NCBI RefSeq assembly: GCF_019649055.1
Contig: NW_026570223.1
Span: 3,534,001-3,598,000, forward strand
From: Paramacrobiotus metropolitanus
Lineage: Eukaryota > Tardigrada > Eutardigrada > Parachela > Macrobiotidae
DNA length: 64,000 bases
Reading direction: 5' to 3'
The notes below the pieces were generated by a model that was given only the letters and a program-made list of their open reading frames with translations, was not told where the DNA came from and made no database searches. Both the position numbers and the translations under genes were made by a program. Below, piece after piece: positions 13,770 through 24,023 of this stretch. Position 1 is the stretch's first letter. The number at the start of each line of letters is the position of its first letter.

Positions 13770-14906
13770 TAGTGTCCTGCAACGGAGTACGAAACTGCGT
13801 CCAGTCCGATCCGAACTTTAAAAATTTTATCCGAACCCAGTCCGACTCCGAATTCTAAACATCGTACTCCGACCACTCCGATCCGAAAATATTTTTGGCC
13901 AATCCGAACCCACTCCGATCCGATCCGAAAAATTTTCGAAAAGAATATTATTTGATTTTATTACACATCCCTACATTAAAAAATTTTTAATGCCATGTTT
14001 TCGGTAGCAAAAAGACTTCAGAATTCAGAAGTACAATTTTCTTGGGCATAATAAAGGGTACGCTGGAGGATTTACATATACAAGAATGTTTTAGATAAAT
14101 TTAGTTTTTTAGCACTACAGTGTCGAAGCATCTGGGGAGGTTAGTTATCTATCCTCACTGTCGGGTGTCGGGAATCTGTATCAGATCTTTTTGTTGTATA
14201 TGGTTCACCCCACGGATTACCCACATATTAGCCAGGATCAAAAAAAGGGAGAGAAAATTAAAGGAAGGGATGTTTCTACACGGCCGGAACTAAAATAATT
14301 GGTAGTTCCATGTATTCTTTAGGACCTTAGAGTAAGTTAGTTGAACGTATATAATATTACTGTTATCTTAATCTCCAGGATTAATCCAATTACAAGTGCT
14401 GCAAATAAAAATGGGAAGCCGGTGCCTAGTGAAACTGACTGAGCTGCACTACACATGTGGTCCGTTTAACGTACTGTAGTAGTTATACTAAAATTATTTG
14501 ATAAGACGATAACAAATAACGACATCATAACAATCGTAAAACACTCTAAATATTCAAAAGTGTCAGGAGAATTAATAAAAGGGAATGAAAGAGAATTAAC
14601 AACAGTTTACTAAACAAAAGCAGATACTTCGGTGCAAATTAATTAAGCACAAATGAAAGCATCGCGCGAAGCGCGACGTTTTTGTTTTGAAGGCCGGTGA
14701 AATTCAATCAAAATTAATTAATAATATTTATTTAATTACGGATTATTCGGAGTCTCGATTGCATCCAAACCCGATCCGATCAGGTGCACAAAAACTCCGA
14801 AAACACTCCGACTCCGAATTTTCCAGATTGAAATCCGTCCAATCCGGTCCGAAAATCGGAGTGGGTTCGGAGTGGATCGGATTTCCCAGTCCGTTGCAGG
14901 GCTCTA
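13770..14906. mobile_element. Non-autonomous hAT-type DNA transposon
   Basis: The left end begins TAGTGTCCTGCAACGGA and the right end, reverse-complemented, begins TAGAGCCCTGCAACGGA, which are 17-nt terminal inverted repeats with two mismatches. The element is flanked on both sides by the identical 8-mer ATGCGCAC (13762-13769 and 14907-14914). An 8-bp target duplication with short inverted ends starting TAG/CAG is the established signature of hAT elements. Many copies of a degenerate CCGATCCGAAC / ACTCCGA phrase lie just inside each end, as expected for transposase-binding subterminal repeats. About 1.14 kb long with no transposase frame, so it would depend on an autonomous relative. The intact duplication suggests a fairly recent insertion. 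It ends about 250 bp upstream of the CYTH gene and could supply part of its promoter. Confidence 0.85.
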
Positions 14907-15159
14907 ATGCGCACCCGCGGCGGTTGCTCATAACACTTCTGCGAGACATTCCCCCTCTACACTATGAGTCCGTTACGCTACATTCCGCAGTAACCACATG
15001 CCACGTCCAATCATTTTCGTTCGCTTTTTACTTTTCAGCCTTTTCTAACCAACCTGCACACGCAGTAAATTTCATATTTGCAATTATTTCGCTTTCAAAT
15101 TACAAGAACTAAAGTATTTGTGGAAATTGTTTGACTCTGAAAATATATTGGGATTAAGG

Positions 15160-15849
15160 ATGGCTGTGAATGAGCATAGTAGTGAGACTTTCGTGCGGGA
15201 CGTAGAAGAGGAAGATGATGGCAATGTCTCGGATGATGAGGATACAGTGGAAGTGGAGAGGAAGTTCCTGGTGCCTGTCGATTTTCATGAGCGTCTGAAG
15301 CAGCACGGTGGACGCTGTCTCGTAGAGGAGAGCTTTACCGATGAGTATTTTGATCGTGATGATTATGCTTTCACCATGAACGATATGTGGTTGCGCGTGC
15401 GCGACGGTAAATGGGAACTGCGTTACGGAGAACCCGATAATCTGGATGTGCCAAGTAAAGGCACGGACCAGTTGCGCCGGACCGTCTACCACGAACAGCA
15501 TAATCCGGAGGAGATCTTGAAGACTTTGCAGTCAAAGGGCTTGTTGGAAAATAGCGTGGAAAGTGATGATTTGGCTTATGTGATGAACAGTGAACCGTTT
15601 AGGAGTTTTGCCACGATAACAGCAGTACACAAGACGTTTGGGGTTCCGTCGGTTCAAGATCTGTTGCCTGCGAAAATATCGGTAGAAGCTGCTGAGCTGG
15701 GATATCGTGTAGGAGAAATCGAAGTGTCTGTCGACAACAATGAAAGCATTCCTGAAGCGCTCCAGACGATTCGAAAATTATCGGAACTTCTCGGTAATCT
15801 TGGAAATTATGAATTAGGACATAATACTGCAATAAAATCAGGGTCGTGA
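15160..15849 (+). CDS. CYTH-domain thiamine-triphosphatase-like protein
   Basis: A single-exon frame of 229 codons, close to the usual length of animal thiamine triphosphatase. CYTH phosphatases fold into a beta tunnel and hydrolyse triphosphates with Mg2+. The hallmark ExExK motif is present as VEVERKF at about residues 30-36, followed by the expected second strand (FTDEYFDRDDYAFTMNDMWL), the basic WLRVRDG segment and WELRYGEP, and further acidic/basic strand residues near SVEAAELGYRVGEIEVSV. The N-terminus has an acidic extension of about 25 residues. The start is the first ATG in a frame whose family similarity begins soon after; an upstream in-frame TTG is not needed. It lacks introns, unlike its neighbours, which may mean retroposition or simple intron loss. 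A hAT element ends about 250 bp upstream. Substrate cannot be fixed from sequence; thiamine triphosphate is the best guess, other tripolyphosphates are possible. Confidence 0.85.
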   Translation: MAVNEHSSETFVRDVEEEDDGNVSDDEDTVEVERKFLVPVDFHERLKQHGGRCLVEESFTDEYFDRDDYAFTMNDMWLRVRDGKWELRYGEPDNLDVPSKGTDQLRRTVYHEQHNPEEILKTLQSKGLLENSVESDDLAYVMNSEPFRSFATITAVHKTFGVPSVQDLLPAKISVEAAELGYRVGEIEVSVDNNESIPEALQTIRKLSELLGNLGNYELGHNTAIKSGS

Positions 15850-17561
15850 AATCTGTTATGTTTCTCTTGTTCTAAGCTAAATTGTGCATTGGGAATTGAT
15901 TTTCTGAATTTACTCACGCGGTGGCTATTTTTTTCGAAATCCTGAAGGTACAGTAACAGCATGAAACCTTTGGTGTTCCATATTGTGTAAAATTGTATGT
16001 TGTTTGATTGTAAATGATAAAATCATAGACAAAACTCATTTAGGAATTCTGCTTCCGTTACGTGACAGTTATTTTACTGCTGAAATAAGTTTTTTAATTC
16101 ATGTAAAATGTGTATATAGGTAGTAGGATATTATTCGATGTCACGGGAAATCAGTAGTAATAGGCTTATTACTTAGTTTTATCTTGTGTATCTGTACGTG
16201 CTGTAATTACGTATGTGGTCTGCCTGCTGACTGTGCTCGTACCGCGTACAGGCTTTTTAATACGATAATAGTTTTGGGGTGAAATATTTACAATATTTTT
16301 ATGTTATACTGTTATGATTGTTCTTCTTAGGATTCGAACCATTAGCCAACATGAAAGAGGAACACATGCAAAATGGAGGATAATGATGCATGTTCAGGAC
16401 TGTTCCGACTGGATACGATAACAATGAATATCGCAATATGTCCGCGGTGCTTTAAGAATCATCCGGTCTGCTACAAAAAATTAATACTTTCTACATGTTT
16501 CCGTTTTGTGTCGCTCAAATCATTTGATGATTAATATGCTATATATTACTATATTTGAATTGTTTTAAGTCTTTTTACTTTGCTTTCGTGATAAACTGTA
16601 ACCTGTTTATGTTTAAGGCTTTTTAACGAATTTGTGTTCTGTTGTTGGAGCTTCTCTCGCGAGTTTTGTCAGTCAGTGTCCCACACTGTCCGACCGTCTG
16701 CAAAAATAAACTTCGGTGCTTAATGCTTTTAATAGAGCACAAACTCAAATATTCCGAGAATGAAGTGTTCTTGGTTTTATCAGTACTCGTACTCCAGCAG
16801 AGCTGCATAATTTCGAGCAGGCACAGTTATTCGTCGTGTGAACCCACAGAACATACTTCTCTTGACCTTTTCGTGTTACCGTTATCTTGGTATTAGGCGA
16901 ATAAATTAAAATAAAAACGTCATTAAAACTGAAAGAGCGACTGGCTAGCAGATTTTACTGACCAAAGGTATGCTTCTGGTGACTTCCACCAGGAAAGTCA
17001 GTGTCGTTGCCTGAAACTCGTAGTCAACGAAGTTCTAAGGCGAGCTTCTGACTTCTGAGCCTCATCGTCCAGGTATACAGATGATTTTAGACAATGGACA
17101 ATTTATGGGGTTTCCAAGAGCCGATACTGCTTTTACTCTGTTTTCCAAAAACAGTCATAATGGAAAACGCTTTAATCATAGGTTTTTGAACCAAAACGGG
17201 GCTTAAGCATAAACTGCGAACCCAAAAACGCGTAGCTGTAAAATTGCATTATGCAACCCCAAGTACAACTTGCACAATACTATGCACCGGCACAGTGTGA
17301 AGCTCGCAGTGGTACTGTACTATGGTAGACAATCGAGGAACGAAATGACATCAAAGCATTTTTTAACGCAAACGTATTCGTGATGGAGAAAATAACCCTA
17401 ATAAATATTCTTTCATTAACACAGCACAGCTAATCGACAGTATCCGCAATAATACCACGTCGGCAATGGATCACTGCTCATTTTTGCATTTTTTGGCTTC
17501 TTTATCACGTCATAATATGACAGACGGCGCTCAATGAATTGAAGCAGGATGGAATTTCTGG
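15850..17561. other. Spacer between CYTH gene and HPRT
   Basis: AT-rich DNA holding the 3' UTRs of the two converging genes. No further exon, RNA gene or clear poly(A) signal assignment. A B-box-like motif on the minus strand near 16331-16341 has no matching A box. Confidence 0.5.
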
Positions 17562-19417
17562 TTACTTTGATGGATTGACGGCATATCTTTGGATACCAGC
17601 CTCGTTAATGATGCAAAGATGCTGCGAGCGAAAACAAGTGCTATCGATGACGGTGTAATGCATAAAAATACATATATTTCGCAGCGTTGGGCTTACGTTA
17701 AGGTCACGGAATTTTTCATTATAATCCATTCCAAAACCAATCACAAATCGATCGGGTATCTCGAATCCAAAGACTGAAAATAATCAGCAACTTAAAGGAT
17801 ACATCCAATGTCACACTGGCTTATGCAACAAAGACATTCCGTTCTCACGCACAGTCTGGAGGGTAAGGAACGGATTTTCCACCATGTGCTACTCGTTTCC
17901 AGAGCATACTGTAAAAGAACAGGAACCAGCTACAAGTGCACCAGTATACAGAGGGCAAAACACAATACCTTACCTTGCAACTCGCAAGCTTTTGGGATTA
18001 TGCTGCTTTAAATTCTGGATCAATGCCTGCATCGTTCGACCGCTGTCGATTATGTCCTCCACAATCAATACATTCTATGATCATACACAAGTACAATGAT
18101 AAACTCCACTATTTCCGCGTTATCGCGAAACCGTTATGGCTTTCGCCAAGCGAGCCAAATTAACGTACCTTTTGACTGAAGGCTTCTTCGGGACAAAGCA
18201 CGCCCTGAACTTGAACATCACTACCGGTTACACTTTGCGTATTGACGTAGCTCTTAACGCGGATAAATTCGCAGAACAGCGGCAGGGAACGGCGAGTCTG
18301 TCCGTCGGGATGACTGTTTTTACTGCCATTTGTCTTTGGTTCACCGTTAATCTGAAGGGACTGTGGGAAGTCAGATGTCCCGCACGATTCCACATTCAGA
18401 TGTTCAATTTCCAGTTGAAGTGCAGAGAAAAATTTAAACGCTGACTTCAAAACACACACTAAAACCAAAGGTTCCGCTGCCGATGATGCATAGACATTGA
18501 AAATTTCTCTGGCAAGCCCTTTAATTCTGCAAAACACGATGTACTATTTAAGAAATATTAAAACTAGTAGCCATATTAATATTAACGCTATTAAAAATAG
18601 CAAAAATCAATTGCCTGCTATTTAGTATACGATATTAACAACAGGCTTAAATTTTGTTAGGGTGCGTCACAATAATACAACAAAAGCGAATGAAAACAAC
18701 AATGGTTTAGAACCTGATAAATAAAAACCTCACCACTCGGGTGGGAATAACCAACAATTAAAAATAAAACGCAGAATTACTGAGAAACACTAGCCACGAT
18801 TTCCGGGTACGATGTTAGCTATACTTCTATTGCTCACTTCTGTATAAAGCATGGAATTATGATCCAGCCCGAAGACACCGTTTCGCACTAATTACCGAAA
18901 TCCGCTGATTACTACAGTATGTCAGATGCATAATGCATAGTAAAAAACGCAAGTGTACTACAATGTACTCGTACTACCAAGTATTACCGAGATTCGCTAT
19001 CACTAAACTTATTAATACAAACTTAAATACAAAACCCTTAAAATGCCATGTAATGAACGTGAATAACGTGCTAATACTCTACTATTAGTCTATTATACAG
19101 AATTCTGATATTTCATGGCGACCCACCTATCACGAATGAGACCTTCAGGTATTATTACTGAATCCACATCTTTGGCATAGAAGGACGGAATGCAGAACGA
19201 ACTAGGAGGATAGGACAAAAAACTATCCGGAATCTGTCCAAAAAGACAAATTGCTTCTTATCACATAATTGTTGACGCTAGTAATTATTATGTCAGGTGC
19301 ACAGAAAAAACAATAAGTGTGTTACAAAGGTGTACTCGGGCATCTGCCTGATGCATATTGCATACCGCCATAATTAACTTGTTAACTTACAATCACAGCG
19401 TGGCTAATGGCCTCCAT
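17562..19417 (-). CDS. HPRT1: Hypoxanthine phosphoribosyltransferase, multi-exon
   Basis: Purine-salvage enzyme converting hypoxanthine or guanine plus PRPP to IMP or GMP in the cytosol. Exons read in phase: 19201-19127 ([19 protein letters not shown]), 18526-18169 ([30 protein letters not shown]), 18074-17974 ([19 protein letters not shown]), 17908-17853 ([15 protein letters not shown]), 17773-17697 ([21 protein letters not shown]), 17621-17562 (HLCIINEAG, stop). The PRPP loop [10 protein letters not shown] with its catalytic Asp and the purine-binding FGFEIPD region are intact. Two oddities: the pyrophosphate loop, LKGG in the family, reads LKSA, and about 28 extra Ser/Gly-rich residues precede FIRVKSY. 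The likely first exon is 19417-19391 (MEAISHAVI then GTAAGT), but it ends in phase 0 whereas 19201 needs two bases, so a short exon between them is missing from my model. Confidence 0.88.
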
Positions 19418-20661
19418 CTTCCGGTCAGCGTCTAAAGCAAAAACTGGCAGTTATTACATTTCCGCCGCGCAGTTTATATCTACAATACACTGGCCGAGAT
19501 ACTGAGCGCTTTATCGTTTAGTATGACAATTTTATCAACAAAAATCAATAGAGTGCCATTAAGGCTCGACGGCACGAGGTCCAAGTGTGACTTACACTGA
19601 GAAGATAAAAACGGATTTAAATAGGCCGGCGTGGAGTGTTACCCAATACCGATTTACGGTTCACCGTATATCAAAAAATTCACAGTTGCTACAGTACAAC
19701 TTCTCTGTTAATTGGAAAGATAAAGATTGCTCAGTTAAAAGCTTTCTCCGAATTACGAATTTACGACAGAAAAGAAGAGCTGCAAGATCCCCTGCTGTGA
19801 CAATCAGTGAAATGACGATACGAATAATTCTATCGAAATGCTGAGCAATAGTAACACGGACTACGGAGGCTTATTTATTCTAGAGCGTTTCCTCACCTTG
19901 AAGACGCCGCACAGCTGGCATCCACCAACTACACAAAATCCGATATCGATCAGCAAATAAAAATCGATTGGGTATTCGGGAGAGGTACTGGATAATGCCT
20001 GGTCTTGCTACAAAAACATAGGGATACCGTTAACCATACGCCGACAAACGATTAAGTAATGTATGGTAAAATCCAAGTAAATTCTGGAAGTAAAAATACT
20101 GTAAAACATAACATGATAATAGCTAACAAGTCATTATTTATTAAATATAATTATTTATTATTCTATAATATTATATAGATATATTAAATTTTGTACTGTA
20201 TAAAAGCAGCTGTACCAGGGTAGTGAATGCACTTAACTGGTAAGGCGCAAATCCAGCTTCAGAACTCGGTAGTCAGCACTCACCGAAAGCGCATGAAAGC
20301 ATATGCAGTAGATATCTGTCTTGCTCTTGTCGATTACTGTACGTAATGAAAGCTTTTTAGTTGCAAGTAAAATAGTAAATACGATTTTTTGTTCGCTATA
20401 TTGAAGTTTTGTTAACAACTTCAGTTTTGACAATAGTAAGTCCGCGTTATAGTTATTTCATGGCAACCCAAGTCGTTAAATGTTCAGGTGGATTTGTTGT
20501 AGAATTTTGGCCTTTGGATTGTCTGTAGTGGCTGACATATGAGTATCCAGTCATTCCAGTGCACACTCATCCTCCGTGCTGGTGTGTCAGGTTGATTGAC
20601 AATTTTTTCGTCTGTAACGACTAACGTTCTCCTATACATTCGCTCATTTGCAACATCACTC
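19418..20661. other. Divergent spacer, HPRT to BOD1-like gene
   Basis: HPRT and the BOD1-like gene point away from each other, so both promoters should lie here. A very AT-rich patch occupies about 20100-20200. No TATA element or other gene could be assigned. Confidence 0.5.
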
Positions 20662-23419
20662 ATGGAAGGTGAGAGCACACCCCAGAGTGTGGAGCCCTCG
20701 GAGCCTGCATCCGATACTTCCTTCAGTTCCTTGCCTACCCAGATGTCCCCTGTAGGGGGGGTGCCACTCACAGAGAACGCGCATCCCATTATTAACGCAA
20801 CTCCGGAGACAGCGCAAGATAGTCTTGATGTCGACGAAGGGGAACTGCTGCAGTTATATAGACGCATCCCACCTCCTGATCTGAGGGCCTTTGCGTTGGC
20901 CCGAGCGAAAGAGAGGATGACGTCTGATATTGCGAGGAAGGTGAAAGACGACGGAATATTCGATAGCTTTCGTAGAGCATGGCTGAAAGATTTGGAAACC
21001 AAGGTAAGCAAACCAGCTGTCATCGGTCTTGGAAACTTAAGTAAAAGTATCTTTGTTCTTCGTAGCCTCAGTTTCAGAACCTAATTCGTCGGGTGGAGAT
21101 TCGCTGCTCCGAATTCTTGAAAACTATCAAGTGGTCCACCGACCTGAATAAGACCCAGTTGCGCGACAAACTGCAGCATTTCATTGAAGGGTACGAACAA
21201 ATAACCGTATTGGCAGAGAAAAAAATTCCAGTTAGCTGGTATTTTCTCTGGTAATGGTAATTGACTAACGTTAGCTGGAACTTTTGCAATAAATTATTAT
21301 TTTGTTCAGTCCTTGGTAGATTTATTATTCATTATTTCTTTATCTATGATTTCTATACAATATGGACAAATTCTGTTTTGCTTCTGTATGTACTATATAC
21401 TTTGTCATTATATTTTGTTTTATAAACCCCAAGATGCTCTGACAAAAAGAAAATAAAATAAAACCACGCTAACATTAGCAGTTAACTCCAAAATTGTCTC
21501 GTGTACAGCAATGGCAGTAATTTTGCTAAACTTTGGTCATGTTGTGCCCGCAGAAAAAGAGGGCACTTTCCTAATTATTTTTGTATTTATTTGTTTAGGT
21601 TAAGCTTCGTAGATACAGGTATTCGAGACCTGTTGCAAGAAATCAACACGGGCGTTTATTCCAACCCGATTCCCATTCAGCGTTTCGAGGACTCTGTTGC
21701 CCGTATTGTGGGCGAAAAAGTTAAGCAGTGCATCGAATCTTCTATGCCTGATTTTCCACGCCTGCGGAAAATGCACGGTGACGAGGAATGTTTACCTGCG
21801 CCTCCGATGTCTCTTCCATTTTCCTACCGCGATAATCTTTATACACCGAACGGATTGCAACCGGAGGAAGTGCGGAGAAAAGACCTGCGCAATTCGCGCT
21901 CGAAATCCCCCGATCTGGTCGACATGGAAATCTCCAGTCCCGAAGGCTCCGCGATGGATCTGGACGATGTTCCCCTGCCGCATTCGATGGATGTTCCCGA
22001 CACGGGATTCTCCAGTGAGCCGCCATCATTGTCACCGCGTCCCCCGGTATCCACCGCGCAAAGTCGTGACGATCGTGTGGAAGGGGCGCTGGTTTTGTTG
22101 ATGCTAGCATCGGGGAAAGAATGGGGCTCCTCGCCGCCTAGCAGTACTAACGATGTGCCGAGCGTGGCCACTGACGAGATCTTATCCCCGTCGGATAATG
22201 GTGAACCAGCTTCCTCCGTAACACTGGTGGAACATCCGTCGAGTACGGAAAGTGAGCCTTTATCGACCCATTCTGTTGAACATTTACCTCCTGACAATAG
22301 CCCCGGCAAAGACCGCTTATCTGATATTATGGTGACCACGGAGCCGGTATCCGCGGAAAGTTCCCCACGACAGGAAGAACCTGAAACGAAAACGGAGAAG
22401 GATGTTGTTGTGGATACGAAACCAGCAGCGCCATCCCTGGATGCTTTGTTCGACCCCATTGAAAGTGGTTCGGACGAAGAGAAGCCAGCGAAAAGTGCAA
22501 AGGATGTTAAAACCGAACAGAAAGGTGCAGTGCATTAATATCATGATTAAACAGTGTGTACATTATCATTGTTTAAACTTTTTCGGCTATTTGTTGAGCT
22601 CAAGTTACTTGTCTGTTATTTGCAGTTGTTCCCGACAAACCGAAAGAAGTAGAGCGCCCTCCAACCGTAATAGCGCAAAAAGTTGTTCCTCCAACTACCT
22701 CGTCGAGTTCTCCAAAGCCGGTTCCAGTAGGCCCCAGAGTAAAACCCAAGGCTGTTGTCAGGCCTCCTGAGCAGTTCCAGTCCAGAATAACAAAAATCTC
22801 TACAGAAAAACTTCCGATCTCTCAAGCTAAATCTCTAAAGCGGCCCGCTGCCAAAATAAAGGTTCAACCACCTAAGAGAGCGGCTATTGCGGCCAAAAAG
22901 GACGTGAAGCCGGAGCCGAAACCAGTTCCTGTTAAAGAGCGTCCAAAATTTGTTCCTGTTATAACTGATTTTACTCTGGAGCCTTCGACATCGAAAGAGG
23001 AAGGAGGCCTCCAGCCCGTAGAAAAATCTGACATACCGCATAAATCGGATGTGGAACCGCCGAAGGTGCAAGCACCAGTTGTGAAGGCTGAGAAACGAGA
23101 TGTCCAGGAAGCGAAAAAAGCTGACGAAACTGAAAGTGAAGCGTCTCAGGAGTCCCAAGTTCCTGCTGGCAGCACGTTCGAAGCCAGGCCGACACGACAG
23201 CGGAAAACCAATTCAAAGTACTGTAACGATGCGTTCGTTAGTGTGCCGCCCCTGCCAAAACGGACGCCGTCCACACGGAAGAGCCGCAGTGGAGAAGTCT
23301 CGCACACCGTTTTAGAAGCAGGCGTTGATGAATCGGCGCCCTCGCCGGGTGCAAATGCCAATGTAGCAGAAGGCGGAAACGGGGAAGGACGACCGACCAA
23401 TAAGAAAAGAAAGCGGTGA
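20662..23419 (+). CDS. BOD1/Shg1-domain protein with long disordered tail
   Basis: Four exons in phase: 20662-21003, 21066-21190, 21599-22524, 22626-23419, giving 728 residues. The N-terminal third matches the BOD1 family: VKDDGIFDSFRRAWLKDLETK, then PQFQNLIRRVE, WSTDLNKTQLRDKLQHFIEG, then GIRDLLQEINTGVYS and FEDSVARIVGEKVKQCIE. BOD1 in vertebrates acts at kinetochores as a PP2A-B56 regulator; BOD1L1 and yeast Shg1 belong to the SET1/COMPASS methyltransferase. The rest is disordered: Ser/Pro/acidic from about residue 200 to 465, then Pro/Lys-rich, with basic clusters (SLKRPAAKIK, RPTRQRKTNSKY) and the C-terminal NKKRKR resembling nuclear localisation signals. The long tail resembles BOD1L1 more than the short BOD1, favouring a chromatin role, which is inference. 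The start ATG follows a short non-coding leader and precedes a Ser/Glu-rich stretch. Confidence 0.87.
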
Positions 23420-24023
23420 TCGATACTTTAATTTTTTTTGTCAAGCTCCAAGATGATTTCTGTTCTACATTGTCTACAGTAAGCTGTAAGGGCATGAACA
23501 TTCTTTCTTTTATTCGGATTATTTATTGCGTTATTAATCGTTTTTAAAGCGCTATATGTTGTGACGTTACTAATTGTGCTTCTGCTGTTTGGTTTGCTTT
23601 TTATACGTAAAGGAATATTTATATTTCGTCTACCTCTGCTGGCATTGCAGATTGGTGTACAGTAGGTAACCATGCTGAGCTAATTAAATTGCTCCTTCAG
23701 ACTGATTGATTCGTCTGCAGAGTGGTTACAGTAAGGTTTCTCGGAGAGAGGATTATGATATGTGCTTCCAGCTCTTTAGTGCAACAAACTTCACGATTTA
23801 CCTTTTGTTCTTTCCATGATAATATGACGCATTTTACTGGCGCATAGATGGACAAATAAAAACTCAGCCGTTTATTTCTTGCATTTTCGTCCACAGAAAA
23901 TCAGATTTATTCCGTTTTATGAATATTTCTGTATAAAGTATAAACCAAATTGCACAAAACTTTGATTTTCGACAAAAAACAATTTCTGCCGAAAGGTTCC
24001 TTACAGGCTATAAAACAGCCTGT

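Noticed and set aside
14687-15112. Open frame of 141 codons on the plus strand upstream of the CYTH gene
   Set aside because: Most of it lies inside the hAT element and translates its subterminal repeats; it is not a gene.
16325-16420. Possible tRNA on the minus strand with GGTTCGAATCC-like B box
   Set aside because: No A box, no cloverleaf and no acceptor-stem pairing upstream of the motif.
21742-22459. Long minus-strand frames opposite BOD1 exon 3
   Set aside because: Shadows of the Ser/Pro-rich coding exon; the plus-strand frame has conserved BOD1 motifs and matching splice phases.
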